A stretch of 64,000 nt of DNA from Sphingopyxis sp. OAS728 (GCF_014873485.1 NZ_JADBDT010000001.1:4396501-4460500), one strand, 5' to 3'; positions 43,549 through 52,852 are shown, counted from the stretch's first letter. A program made the numbers and translations. Notes: generated by a model from the letters alone, not told the origin.

Positions 43549-44268
43549 ATGTCCAGCCTTGCCGACCGCCTGTCCAAACTTACCGATCGTCTGTCTCCCG
43601 GTCGCCAGCCGCGGCGCACTTCGCCCGATCCTCTCACGCTTGCCGCCGTCGGCGCCGGGCTTGCCGCGACGGGGATCGGGCTCGCCCTTTGGCGGCGCAG
43701 CCGGAAGAACAAGACGGCGGGCGATTCAATCGCAACCGACGCGCCGCACTGGACGCTCGACAAGCCGTCGAAGCGCGCACTTTTCGGCAAATCCGTGCTC
43801 ATCAACCGACCTCGCGAAGAACTGTTTGCGGCGTGGAAGGTCGAACGCTTCCCCGACTTCATGGAGAATGTCGTCGCGGTCGAGGCGCTCGGCGGCGGCA
43901 CGGCGCGCTGGACGATCAAGGCACCGCTCGGCCGCGAGGTCCATCTCGTGAACAGCATTACCGAAAGTGTCGAAGATCAGTCCATCAGCTGGCAGAGCGA
44001 GCCCGAGAGCGAGATTGCCAACAGCGGCGAGGTGCGTTTTGCCGATGCGCCTGCGGGACGCGGCACCTACGTCACTTTAATCCTCGCCTATGATCCGCCC
44101 GCGGGCCAGATCGGACGCCTCGGCGCCAAGCTGCTCCAGCGTGAGCCCGAAGTGCAGGCGCGCCGCGACCTTCATCGCTTCAAGCAGTTGATGGAGACGG
44201 GTGAGGTCACCAGCAATGCTTCGCCCTCGGCGCGTTCGTCCGAGACCGCCACCGAGCCCCACATCTGA
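43549..44268 (+). CDS. SRPBCC family protein (polyketide cyclase/dehydrase-like)
   Basis: A 239-residue protein. After a basic N-terminus a transmembrane helix is predicted (LAAVGAGLAATGIGLALW), followed by a START/SRPBCC fold: KSVLINRPREELFAAWKVER, FPDFMENVVAVEALGGG, and ADAPAGRGTYVTLILAYDPP. Such proteins (YnjB/YeeW-like coq10-type) bind hydrophobic ligands. GGGGAG six bases upstream fixes the start. The stop codon overlaps the ribosome binding site of the alcohol dehydrogenase gene, so these genes form an operon with the SDR gene. Confidence 0.88.
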   Translation: MSSLADRLSKLTDRLSPGRQPRRTSPDPLTLAAVGAGLAATGIGLALWRRSRKNKTAGDSIATDAPHWTLDKPSKRALFGKSVLINRPREELFAAWKVERFPDFMENVVAVEALGGGTARWTIKAPLGREVHLVNSITESVEDQSISWQSEPESEIANSGEVRFADAPAGRGTYVTLILAYDPPAGQIGRLGAKLLQREPEVQARRDLHRFKQLMETGEVTSNASPSARSSETATEPHI

Positions 44269-44278
44269 GGAATTCCCC

Positions 44279-45496
44279 ATGCGAGCAGTTACCTGGCAGG
44301 GTCGCCACAAGATCAGCGTCGAGACCGTTCCCGATCCCGAGATCGTCAATCCGCGCGACATCATCCTCAAAGTCACGTCGACCGCCATCTGTGGATCCGA
44401 TCTCCATCTTTACGACGGCTATATTCCCGGCATGCGCGCCGGCGATATCGTCGGCCACGAATTCATGGGCGAGGTGGTCGAGACCGGGGCGCAATCGACG
44501 CTGAAGAAGGGCCAACGCGTCGTCATCCCGTTCACGATCAGCTGTGGACAATGCTTCTTTTGCGAGAAGCAGCAATATAGCGCGTGCGACAACAGCAATC
44601 CGTCGGAGACGCGCGATGCCTCCGAGCTGCTGATGGGGCACGCTATGGGCGGCGCTTTCGGTTATGCGCATTTGACCGGCGGCTATGCCGGCGGCCAGGC
44701 CGACTATGTGCGCGTGCCCTATTCCGATGTCGGCCCGGTGATCATCCCCGACGATCTGCCCGACGACGACGTATTGTTCCTGTCGGACATCCTGCCCACC
44801 GGTTGGCACGCCGCCGTCAATGCCGACATCGAGCCAGGCGACACCGTCGCAATATGGGGATGCGGTCCGGTCGGGCTGTTCACGATCCAGTCGGCGTTGC
44901 TGCTGGGCGCGGGACGCGTGATCGCAATCGATCATTTCCCCGCTCGCCTGGCCCTCGCGCGCGGCATGGGCGCCGAGATACTCGATTATACAAGGGTCGA
45001 TGTCCGCGAGGCGCTCAACGAGATGACCGGCGGAATCGGACCCGACGCCTGCATCGATTGCGTCGGCATGGAAAGCCATGGCTTCACCGCCGATAATATC
45101 CTCGATCAGGTGAAGGCCCAATTCTACTCGGTCACCGAGCGCCCGCATGCACTGCGCCAGGCCATCCTTGCGTGCCGCAAGGGCGGGCGCCTCTCTATCC
45201 CCGGGGTCTACGGCGGTTTCGCCGACAAATTCCCGCTCGGCCAGCTGATGGAAAAGGGGCTGACCGTGAAGAGCGGTCAGACTCCGGTCCAGAAATATAC
45301 TGGAGAGCTCCTCAAGATGATCCAGGACGGCAAGTTCGACACGACCTCGCTCGTCTCGCACCACGCGCCGCTCGAGGATGCCGCCGAAATGTACCGCCAC
45401 TGGCATGGCGAGCAAAATGACTACACCAAGATCATCCTCAAGCCCGGCCTCGAAAAGGGCGCAATTCAAGCCAAATCGGAGATGGAAAATGCCTGA
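44279..45496 (+). CDS. Zinc-dependent alcohol dehydrogenase (glutathione-independent formaldehyde dehydrogenase-like)
   Basis: A 405-residue medium-chain dehydrogenase starting MRAVTWQGRHKISVETVPDP. Catalytic zinc ligands are the cysteine in TAICGSDLHLYDG and GHEFMGEVVE. Structural zinc cysteines are in CGQCFFCEKQQYSACD. The cofactor fold is VAIWGCGPVGLFTIQSALLL. This subgroup resembles formaldehyde dismutase-type enzymes with a long C-terminal region. It overlaps the SDR gene by eight bases. Confidence 0.92.
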   Translation: MRAVTWQGRHKISVETVPDPEIVNPRDIILKVTSTAICGSDLHLYDGYIPGMRAGDIVGHEFMGEVVETGAQSTLKKGQRVVIPFTISCGQCFFCEKQQYSACDNSNPSETRDASELLMGHAMGGAFGYAHLTGGYAGGQADYVRVPYSDVGPVIIPDDLPDDDVLFLSDILPTGWHAAVNADIEPGDTVAIWGCGPVGLFTIQSALLLGAGRVIAIDHFPARLALARGMGAEILDYTRVDVREALNEMTGGIGPDACIDCVGMESHGFTADNILDQVKAQFYSVTERPHALRQAILACRKGGRLSIPGVYGGFADKFPLGQLMEKGLTVKSGQTPVQKYTGELLKMIQDGKFDTTSLVSHHAPLEDAAEMYRHWHGEQNDYTKIILKPGLEKGAIQAKSEMENA

Positions 45497-46268
45497 TCGC
45501 AAACTTGCACTGATCACGGGCGCATCGAGCGGCATCGGACGCGAGATCGCGAAGCTTGCTGCGGCGGAGGGTTATGACCTGATCGTCGCGGCCGATGAGC
45601 CCTTCGTCGATGCGGCCATCGGCCTGAGTGAGAGCGGCGTCGAGGTCCAGTCGATCGAGGCCGATCTCTCGACATCGGCCGGGGTCGAGGAACTGCTCGC
45701 CGCGGCCTCGGATCGCGCGATCGACGTGTTGGTTGCGAATGCCGGTCATGGGCTGGGGCGCGGGTTTCTGGATCAGGACGTCGCGGCATGGCGTCATGTC
45801 ATCGATACGAATATCACCGGCACGCTGCTTTTGCTTCAGCCGGTGCTCAAACAGATGGTGGCGCGGGGCGAGGGGAAGGTGCTGATCACAGGTTCGATCG
45901 CCGGGCATCTGGCCGGGTCCTTCCAGGCCGTTTACAACGGCTCCAAAGCGTTCGTGGACAGCTTCGCGGCCGCGATCGGCAATGAGCTCAAGGACAGCGG
46001 GGTCACGATCACGTGCCTCAAGCCCGGCGCAACCGAAACCAATTTCTTCGCGCGCGCGGGAATGCTCGATACAAAGGTTGGTCAGGCTGAGAAGGACGAT
46101 CCCGCGGATGTCGCAAGGTCCGGCTGGGAAGCGATGAAAGACGGCGAGCATTCTGTCGTCCACGGGCTTAAGAACAAGGCGCAGGTGCTCGCGGCCGGCG
46201 TTCTCAGCGAGGCGACCACTGCGGAAATGCACCGCAAGCAAGCCGAGCCCGGATCTGGCGGAGCATAG
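45489..46268 (+). CDS. SDR family oxidoreductase (DltE-like)
   Basis: A 259-residue classical SDR: LALITGASSGIGREIAKLAA, VLVANAGHGLGRGFLDQD (NAG motif), ITGSIAGHLAGSFQAVYNGS with the catalytic serine and YNGSK for YxxxK. The start overlaps the alcohol dehydrogenase stop. A function in membrane or redox homeostasis is plausible but not shown. Confidence 0.92.
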   Translation: MPDRKLALITGASSGIGREIAKLAAAEGYDLIVAADEPFVDAAIGLSESGVEVQSIEADLSTSAGVEELLAAASDRAIDVLVANAGHGLGRGFLDQDVAAWRHVIDTNITGTLLLLQPVLKQMVARGEGKVLITGSIAGHLAGSFQAVYNGSKAFVDSFAAAIGNELKDSGVTITCLKPGATETNFFARAGMLDTKVGQAEKDDPADVARSGWEAMKDGEHSVVHGLKNKAQVLAAGVLSEATTAEMHRKQAEPGSGGA

Positions 46269-46416
46269 TGCACAAGCGATCCATGCGGAGCTTTCGGCGC
46301 CGAGGCTGCCAGCAAGAAGAGAAGGCGGGGCAGCTAGGGCGCGGGACCCGGGCCCGGCAGAAAAATCTCCTGTGCGACCCGCGTGAACGCTTGGCGCTCA
46401 AACGCGTTGGAAGCTC

Positions 46417-46674
46417 ATGGCTTCTATCAATATCTTCCTCTGCGATGCCCGACGCGAGGTCATATTTCTTCGCGAACTCGCGGCCGCCGCGGCAGATGGC
46501 GCATTGCGGTTGCCTCCTGAAATGGAGCAAGCGGCGGCGGTTGCGCTGCTCGATGAGCTCGCGGCTGAACGCGCAAGGTTGATCGAGCGGATGGCGCGGC
46601 CAGTCGGCGCCGCCAGGTCCGCTGCCGGTTTGAAGGCGAATGAAGCTGCAGTGGTGGAGGATATGGGCTCGTGA
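46417..46674 (+). CDS. Small hypothetical protein coupled to DedA
   Basis: An 85-residue, alanine-rich helical protein (FLCDARREVIFLRELAAAAA; AVALLDELAAERARLIERMA). The stop codon overlaps the GTG start of the DedA gene (GTGA). No family is recognised. GGAAG is upstream. The coupling supports a real gene. Confidence 0.62.
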   Translation: MASINIFLCDARREVIFLRELAAAAADGALRLPPEMEQAAAVALLDELAAERARLIERMARPVGAARSAAGLKANEAAVVEDMGS

Positions 46675-47276
46675 CCGACTGGATTACCGATCTTGTCGAG
46701 AAAATGGGCTATGCAGGCATCCTGCTGCTCATGTTTCTCGAAAATCTTTTCCCTCCCATTCCGTCGGAAGTGATCATGCCGCTCGCGGGCTTTGGCGCGG
46801 CGGATGGCAAATACAGCCTTGGGCTGGTCATCGCTGCCGGGCTCGCCGGCACGATGCTCGGCGCGCTCTTCTGGTATTCGCTCGCGCGCAAGATCGGCGA
46901 CGAGCGGCTGCGGCGATTGGCCGATCGCCATGGTCGCTGGATCACGCTCAGCGGCGCCGACATCGCCGCCATCGAAAAGTGGTTCTGCCGTCATGGCATT
47001 TGGGCCGTCCCGCTGGCGCATTTGGTGCCAGGGCTTCGCACGCTCATATCGATTCCAGCGGGCCTCTTCACAATGCCCGTTCCTCTCTTCCTGCTATTGA
47101 CAGCCATCGGCGCGGGCGTCTGGACGGGCGTGCTCGGGGCCGCCGGCTATCTGCTCGGCGCGCGCTTCGAGGGGGTCGAAAAATTCATGGGGCCCGTCAG
47201 CACCGCCATCATGGTAGGTCTTTCGATTTATTATATCTGGCGTGTGTGCAGCTTCAAATCCGGCAGGACCGGTTAG
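46671..47276 (+). CDS. DedA family membrane protein
   Basis: A 201-residue inner-membrane protein with the DedA motifs: FLENLFPPIPSEVIMPLAGF near the N-terminus and HLVPGLRTLISIPAGLF in the middle (R/K-x-x-P-G region), with about five hydrophobic segments. DedA proteins recycle undecaprenyl phosphate or act in phospholipid flipping and are tied to membrane energetics. Translation starts at GTG with GGAGG upstream. Confidence 0.93.
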   Translation: MTDWITDLVEKMGYAGILLLMFLENLFPPIPSEVIMPLAGFGAADGKYSLGLVIAAGLAGTMLGALFWYSLARKIGDERLRRLADRHGRWITLSGADIAAIEKWFCRHGIWAVPLAHLVPGLRTLISIPAGLFTMPVPLFLLLTAIGAGVWTGVLGAAGYLLGARFEGVEKFMGPVSTAIMVGLSIYYIWRVCSFKSGRTG

Positions 47277-47664
47277 CTTGATCGTGGGCCTTCGCGCCAG
47301 AGCTCCATAGTCGGAGGGACGCACGCCTGTTTCTGTGCCGCATTTGCTCCGAAGTGGCCAGTTGACGTAGCCATCCGCGCCTTCGCAAAGTTTCTTCCGA
47401 AGGCGGCCGGGCCGCAACCCGCCAAGCTACGGCTGTCACTGCGCAAGCATTTGACGATGATGAGCGACATAGTCGTCGAGAAGCGCGGAGCCTCGGTCAT
47501 GCAGATCGCTGCGGGCTTCCTAAGCGATAGCCGCCTCGGCGAGCGCGACAGGCTCGGGCGGGCCGAGGCACCGGTCCGGAAATTAGGTGACGTTTTCAAC
47601 CTATGATAAGCTCCTCGGAACGCCGCGCGGCTGCGTGCAAGCGAGTCGGCGAGGGAGTCGCTCC
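47277..47664. other. Region without a supported gene
   Basis: About 390 bases after the DedA gene. A minus-strand stretch (47436 to about 47588) reads like a coding C-terminus (LGPPEPVALAEAAIA, stop TAG, EARSDLHDRGSALLDDYVAH, HRQMLAQ, stop), suggesting another decayed gene with one nonsense codon. No start or family could be recognised. Confidence 0.4.
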
Positions 47665-47889
47665 ATGCCTGCTTATTTTCTCATGGTGTCCGACGCGAAC
47701 GCGCGTTCGCCCAAGCGCATCGATTTTATATCGGAAAGTCCGGATCAGGCATTCCAGGTCGCCCGCAATGTCGTCGATGGCGCGCATTGCGAGCTGTGGC
47801 AGGACGACAAGCTGCTGGCGAGAATGACCAAAAGCGGAAGTGAGCTCTGGGAGCTGCTCGCCACGACGCCGCAACAGATCGAGCAGTGA
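47665..47889 (+). CDS. Small conserved hypothetical protein
   Basis: A 74-residue protein: MPAYFLMVSDANARSPKRID, then FISESPDQAFQVARNVVDGA, HCELWQDDKLLARMTKSGSE and LWELL. It is a typical size for a conserved alphaproteobacterial small protein of unknown function. GGGAG precedes the ATG. A TTCGGCT / AGCCGAA hairpin follows the stop. Confidence 0.72.
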   Translation: MPAYFLMVSDANARSPKRIDFISESPDQAFQVARNVVDGAHCELWQDDKLLARMTKSGSELWELLATTPQQIEQ

Positions 47890-47897
47890 GACGGTCG

Positions 47898-47915
47898 TTC
47901 GGCTCAAAAGCCGAA
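47898..47915 (+). terminator. Hairpin after the small hypothetical gene
   Basis: TTCGGCT and AGCCGAA form a perfect 7-bp stem with loop CAAA, nine bases after the stop codon. It has no T run and may be only a stabilising hairpin. Confidence 0.4.
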
Positions 47916-47998
47916 GCAGGGTGTCTGAAACGCGGTCGCCATAACGCGAAACTGGACGGTGGGGCCAGGCGCAGCCTGCGTTTTCGGCTCAGAGGCCT

Positions 47999-48538
47999 TC
48001 AGCGCGTGGGAAGCAACTCCACGACTGCGCCTTGCTCGGACGCGATAGGAAAGTCTTCAAGCATCGATTCGAGCAGCATGAACGCGGCTAGAGCGACCCG
48101 CGCCTGGAAATCCTCGCTATCGAGAGCGCCAAGGTGATGCCCGCGCGACTCGGAGCGAGTGCAAGACCGGGCAGCCAGGAAAAGTAGCCCTTCTTCCTCT
48201 CCGGCAGCGGCCGGCGCCGCGACGACCGTAGCACTCAATATAAGATTTGCGTCCGTTCGCGCCTTGAAACCTTCTGCCATCGCCAGCGTGACCGGACGCG
48301 ACACCGCGCCATACGCGTCAATCAGCGCGGGCGCCACGCCAACCAGATTTTCCATTGCTGCGCGTTCGTTGACGGTCACCGCGAGATCGATCCAGTGCCC
48401 GCGTGTATCGATGGCGCCGAGTCCGGCGGCAATTGCGCCGCCCGTCCGATATTCCACCAGCGCCAGCCGAATGCCGCGGATCGCTGCGGCCGTCATGATT
48501 GTAGCGGCCGCTAGTTGAACTGGTCCGTGCTCGCGCAC
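47999..48538 (-). CDS. CinA C-terminal-domain protein (nicotinamide-nucleotide amidohydrolase type)
   Basis: A 179-residue protein related to PncC/CinA-C. The conserved order is LVEYRTGGAIAAGLGAIDTR, then LVGVAPALIDAYGAVSRPVT, LAMAEGFKARTDANLILSAT. The typical TAESCTGG is altered to EYRTGG, so the active-site serine/cysteine region is not canonical and activity in NMN deamidation is uncertain. Translation starts with GTG after GAGGAG. It stands alone. Confidence 0.75.
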   Translation of the reverse strand: MREHGPVQLAAATIMTAAAIRGIRLALVEYRTGGAIAAGLGAIDTRGHWIDLAVTVNERAAMENLVGVAPALIDAYGAVSRPVTLAMAEGFKARTDANLILSATVVAAPAAAGEEEGLLFLAARSCTRSESRGHHLGALDSEDFQARVALAAFMLLESMLEDFPIASEQGAVVELLPTR

Positions 48539-48583
48539 CTTCTATCTCCTCATACCGCTGCAACAGTGCGAAGGGACATGCAA

Positions 48584-49021
48584 TCACACGGCCAGAAGGA
48601 GCTCGCCATCGTCCTCGCCGTCCCAATAATGGGCGCGCTTGCCGCTGACCTTGATGAGCACGATGCCGGGGGTATCGATGCCGTCCGGCCACCAGCGTTC
48701 GAGATCCTTCGTCCAATGCTCCGCGAAGGCCTGCTTGTCGCGAATAAGCGTGGCATGACCTTCGATAGCGGCAAAGAAGGGACGGTGACCGAGCAGTCCG
48801 GATTTTCCCTGATAAGAGACGTTCACGGCTGAATTCGACGCGATGTCCGCAACCATCTGCGATGTCTCGTCGGTGAAAAACCAAGTGTCTCCATCATAGT
48901 CGACGTCACGGTTGTTGCTCATCGGGCGCGAGCCTATTTCGCCGCCGGGTGCACAAGTAGCGAGCATCGCGAAATCGATGTCTCTCATTTTTTCCGAAAG
49001 CTTCTCGAGGGTCATCGGCAT
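48584..49021 (-). CDS. Pyridoxamine 5'-phosphate oxidase family (general stress protein 26-like)
   Basis: A 145-residue split-barrel flavin-binding protein: LSEKMRDIDFAMLATCAPGG, EIGSRPMSNNRDVDYDGDTW, FFTDETSQMVADIASNSAVN, VSYQG. This is the Gsp26/YdaG-type stress protein group. AAAGGA lies upstream of the ATG at 49021. An internal ATG two codons later is possible. It is unlikely to be a true PdxH. Confidence 0.9.
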   Translation of the reverse strand: MPMTLEKLSEKMRDIDFAMLATCAPGGEIGSRPMSNNRDVDYDGDTWFFTDETSQMVADIASNSAVNVSYQGKSGLLGHRPFFAAIEGHATLIRDKQAFAEHWTKDLERWWPDGIDTPGIVLIKVSGKRAHYWDGEDDGELLLAV

Positions 49022-49218
49022 GGGGGCGGTTCCTTTCGCTGATATGTCGACAACGCGCCGCGCGGCGAAAAGTCGCTTGAGCACCCTGTGGATATCAGAG
49101 GTTTGAACCGCCGTGCGATTTTCGGAGGACGGGGTAATCGTCTTTCGCGTCGAGCGCATCGCGATTTTGCCTGCTTGTGCAATCATCGTCCTTCTCGCTG
49201 TCGGTGCGAAAAGCGGTC

Positions 49219-49698
49219 TCACTCGATCGTCGGCTCGGTCTGTCCTTCGGGAAGCCCCCTGGTCCTTGGCCGCAGAGCGCGATAGCGGGGCAGAAAGGCA
49301 ATCTGCGGCATCCAGCTTGGTGCTTCGGCTGCATAAAGGTGAAATGCCGGGGCAACCTCTTCGGGATCGTCGAGCGTACCGGCAGGAATATCGATTTCGT
49401 CGGGCTGGTGCCGGACGTGAATACTGAGCGGCGAGCCGCATTGCCGGCAGAAAGTACGCGTGCCGAAAGCTGTTGAAGCGAAGCTCCCGACATGGTCCGC
49501 TCCGGCCGTGATCCTGTACCGATCGAGATGCACGGTCGTGAAGACGATGCCGCCCGACCCCGATATATGCTGGCAGACCCGGCAGTGGCACCATCCGGTG
49601 TCATAAGGGATTTCGTCGAGTATGTAGCGCACCGCACCGCAGGCGCAGCCGCCCTCGATCGCGCGATAGGTCGAATCTGTGCGTGTTTCTTCGGACAT
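49219..49698 (-). CDS. GFA family (CENP-V/GFA domain) zinc protein
   Basis: A 159-residue GFA protein: IEGGCACGAVRYILDEIPYD, then WCHCRVCQHISGSGGIVFTT, and TFCRQCGSPLSIHVRHQPDE, containing the expected cysteine pairs for zinc. It is one of three GFA-family genes in this window, one of which is decayed. Substrate unknown. The start is the ATG at 49698. Confidence 0.92.
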   Translation of the reverse strand: MSEETRTDSTYRAIEGGCACGAVRYILDEIPYDTGWCHCRVCQHISGSGGIVFTTVHLDRYRITAGADHVGSFASTAFGTRTFCRQCGSPLSIHVRHQPDEIDIPAGTLDDPEEVAPAFHLYAAEAPSWMPQIAFLPRYRALRPRTRGLPEGQTEPTIE

Positions 49699-50020
49699 CT
49701 AATCTCGTCTTTCATGGGTCGGCCATGGACTGAACGCCCCTGCGGTAACTTGGCTCCGGCCGGTGCTGCGAGCGGGGCAGGGCGGAATGCGTTGCAAACT
49801 CGTCGGCGTCGCGCGGAACTGCGGCAAACGGGCGGCGTTGGCTTTTGAACAAGGCTGGCGGGAGAGGCCAGACGATCGGGCCGCCGCGTCTCGCGCACGC
49901 GGGCCGAGCGGATCGCTTCTGGCGGCGAAATGCTGCCGGCCGGCACAATCGCGGGTTAAACCTGCCGTTAAGGACCGAAGAATATCGACGAGGTCAGGAT
50001 CGAGCGAGATAGTGATACAA
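49699..50020. other. Region without a supported gene
   Basis: About 320 bases between the GFA gene and the PAS-GGDEF-EAL gene. The latter's frame is open back to 49763, but this leader shows no similarity and lacks a signal or helix, so I treat it as noncoding. It probably contains the divergent promoters. Confidence 0.5.
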
Positions 50021-52789
50021 ATGTCCCTCGTGGCGGCTGACAGGGCGCCAGTGCAATCGGAAGCGGTGGTGAGCGAGCAATATGCGAGCCTCGCACGGCA
50101 GGTTCCGCTGATGTACGCGCTGATGTTCCTCAACGTCCTGTTTCTCGCGATCGTCACATCCGACGGCGGCGGTCGGGCGATCAGCTTCGTCGCGCCGCTC
50201 GTTCTGACCGTGATTATAGCAGTGCGCGGGGCGGCCTGGTATATCCGGCGGGGGCGCCCTGCCACCGACGATGACATGCGGCGATATCTTCGCGGGACGA
50301 TAATTCGGGCGGGTGCATTCAGCTTCCTGTTCGGAGGCTGGGGACTTTTTCTTTTTCTTGCCGCCGATCCCTTTCATACCACCGCCATCGCCCTCTTCAT
50401 CTTCGTCGGGTCGATCAGTTGCTGCTACTGCCTGCAAGCGCTTCCGGTGGCTGCCCGGCTCGTGCTCCTGTTCGGCGCGATGCCCGTGACGGTCGGGCTG
50501 CTCCTGTCGCGCGACCTCTATTTTACCGGCATGGGCCTCACCTTCCTTCTCGGGGCGGGAGTGATCCTGCGGACGATCGCCACGACACACTCGGCCGTCT
50601 ATGAATCGCTGCGCGCACGCTCCGAGATGGGCGCGCTCATCGCGGCGCTCCGGCGTAGCGAGCAGCATTATCGCTACTCGGTGGAACTTAACCCGCAAAT
50701 TCCGTGGATCAGCGATCCCGAGGGCCGGATCGTCGAGGTGGGGCCCCGATGGTCCGAAGTCACCGGTCTGCCGCCCAAGGCGGCACTCGGTTGGGGCTGG
50801 GTGGATGCCGTTCACCCCGAGGATAAACCGGATGTCCTCGCCCATTGGAACGAGGCACTCACTTCCGAGGATAATGCCGTCGCCGACGTTCGCTACCGGG
50901 TACGACATTCCGACGGCAGTTTCCGTTGGTGCCGCGCCCGCGCGCATCCGCGCCGCGACGAAGAAGACCGGATCATCAGCTGGTACGGCACGCTCGAGGA
51001 TATTCACGATCAGGTGACGGCCGAGCTGTTATTGCGCGAAAGCGAGGAGCGCTACCGCCTGGCCTCGCGTGCGACGAATGACGTAATCTGGGACCTGTCG
51101 CACGTCGCGGACCGGATCGAATGGGGAAATGGCGTCGAAGCGATCCTCGGCTACCCCGAGGCCGTCGGCGGGACATCGGTCGACTGGTGGAGGGAGCGTA
51201 TTCACCCGGAAGACGTCGCCGCCGTCGAAGCGACCTACGACCGCATCCGTTCCAACAGGCAGGATAGCTGGAGCCATGAATATCGGTTCCGCGCCGCGAG
51301 CGGCGAATTTATCAATCTTTTCTCGCGCGGTTATGTCGTGCGCGGCGAGGGCGGCGAGGCCGTGCGCTCGATCGGCGCGCTGCTCGATGTCACCGATGCG
51401 CGGAAAGCCGAGAAGGAATTGCGCTGGGCCGCGAACCATGATCCACTGACCGGACTTCCCAATCGCAAGCTGTTTGGCGAAGTTCTTGAGGCCGCGCTTG
51501 CGTCGGCGTCGTCGGACGGCACATGCGTCGCGGTCATCGTCATCGACGTGGACGGGTTTAAACTCTTGAACGACAGCATGGGCCATGCGGCGGGCGATCG
51601 GCTGCTGCGCACCGTCGCAGCGCGGCTCCAGGCCAATCTCGCGGCGGACGCAACCGTGGCCCGCCTTGGCGGGGACGAGTTCGCGGTGATCGTGACCGGC
51701 CTCGGTTTCGGCGAGCCGATCATTCCGGCGGCGACCGCCATCCTCGATGGTGTGGGTAACGCGTTGACGATCGACGAAAGTGTCGTCGAGGTGAGCATCA
51801 GCGCCGGGGCAGCCATTTGGTCTGCCGACGGGCAGGATGCGGAGGCCATTCTGAAAAGCGCGGATCTCGCGCTCTATGCCGCGAAAGCCGAGGGGGCAGG
51901 GGGCATTCGGGCATTCCGTCCGGAGATGCGCGAGGCTGCCGAGGCCCGCAAGGCGATGCTGCGCGAGGCACGCGGCGCCCTCAACGATGACCGGATCATT
52001 CCCTTCTACCAAGCGAAGGTCGACCTTGCGACGGGCGAGGTCGTGGGCTTCGAGGCACTGCTCCGCTGGCACCATCACCGAAGGGGGCTGCAGCCACCCG
52101 ACGGCATTCGGGCCGCCTTCGAGGATACGCTTCTCGCGAGCGCGCTGACCGACCGGATGATCGACCGTGTACTCGCCGATGTCGAGGGTCTGACGAGCAA
52201 AGGCATCGCCTTCGGACGTATCGCGATCAACGGCTCGCTCGCGGATTTTCGCCGCGACGATTTCGCAGACCGCATATTGACGAAGTTCCGGCAGAAGGGA
52301 CTGCCGCCCACGCTCCTCGAACTCGAGGTGACCGAAAGCGTTTTTGTCGACCACCTTGCCGCGAACGTGGCGCGCGCGCTGCAAACGCTAGCCGCAGAAG
52401 GTGTCTCCATCGCGCTTGACGACTTCGGCACCGGCTATGCGTCGCTCACCCATTTGCAGCAGTTCCCGGTGCACGTCCTCAAGATCGACCGGTCGTTTAT
52501 TTCCCGCCTCGACAGCGAAGACAGCGCCGACTTCGCGATCGTCCACGGCGTCATCGACATCGCGCATCGCATGAAGATCGCGACCGTCGCCGAAGGCGTC
52601 GAGAATGAGCGGCAGCTCGCCCATCTGCGCGAACTCGGCTGCGACATTGCGCAAGGCTATCTCGTGAGCCGTGCGATCGGGATCGAGCGCGTGCCCGACT
52701 GGTTGAAGCGATGGTCGCAGCAACCCCCGGCATGGTTTCGCGCCGCGGAGAAGGACCCGGGAGATCGTCGGGACAGCAGTGGACAATGA
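50021..52789 (+). CDS. Membrane PAS-PAS-GGDEF-EAL cyclic di-GMP protein
   Basis: A 922-residue signalling protein. Residues 30-200 contain about six hydrophobic helices, a MASE-like input domain (LMYALMFLNVLFLAIVTSDG; LFLFLAADPFHTTAIALFIF). Two PAS domains with PAC ends follow (WISDPEGRIVEVGPRWSEVT; LASRATNDVIWDLSHVADRI). The GGDEF is intact (LPNRKLF, VARLGGDEFAVIVTGL), as is the EAL (VGFEALLRWHHH, LELEVTESVF, LDDFGTGYASLTHLQQF). Both synthesis and hydrolysis of cyclic di-GMP are possible. The start is the ATG at 50021; an upstream GTG (50012) is possible. Confidence 0.94.
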   Translation: MSLVAADRAPVQSEAVVSEQYASLARQVPLMYALMFLNVLFLAIVTSDGGGRAISFVAPLVLTVIIAVRGAAWYIRRGRPATDDDMRRYLRGTIIRAGAFSFLFGGWGLFLFLAADPFHTTAIALFIFVGSISCCYCLQALPVAARLVLLFGAMPVTVGLLLSRDLYFTGMGLTFLLGAGVILRTIATTHSAVYESLRARSEMGALIAALRRSEQHYRYSVELNPQIPWISDPEGRIVEVGPRWSEVTGLPPKAALGWGWVDAVHPEDKPDVLAHWNEALTSEDNAVADVRYRVRHSDGSFRWCRARAHPRRDEEDRIISWYGTLEDIHDQVTAELLLRESEERYRLASRATNDVIWDLSHVADRIEWGNGVEAILGYPEAVGGTSVDWWRERIHPEDVAAVEATYDRIRSNRQDSWSHEYRFRAASGEFINLFSRGYVVRGEGGEAVRSIGALLDVTDARKAEKELRWAANHDPLTGLPNRKLFGEVLEAALASASSDGTCVAVIVIDVDGFKLLNDSMGHAAGDRLLRTVAARLQANLAADATVARLGGDEFAVIVTGLGFGEPIIPAATAILDGVGNALTIDESVVEVSISAGAAIWSADGQDAEAILKSADLALYAAKAEGAGGIRAFRPEMREAAEARKAMLREARGALNDDRIIPFYQAKVDLATGEVVGFEALLRWHHHRRGLQPPDGIRAAFEDTLLASALTDRMIDRVLADVEGLTSKGIAFGRIAINGSLADFRRDDFADRILTKFRQKGLPPTLLELEVTESVFVDHLAANVARALQTLAAEGVSIALDDFGTGYASLTHLQQFPVHVLKIDRSFISRLDSEDSADFAIVHGVIDIAHRMKIATVAEGVENERQLAHLRELGCDIAQGYLVSRAIGIERVPDWLKRWSQQPPAWFRAAEKDPGDRRDSSGQ

Positions 52790-52852
52790 ACGATGATGGC
52801 TGTGACGACCGGCAACAGGTGGCGCCGTATCCGCGATCATAGGGTCGGGGCT

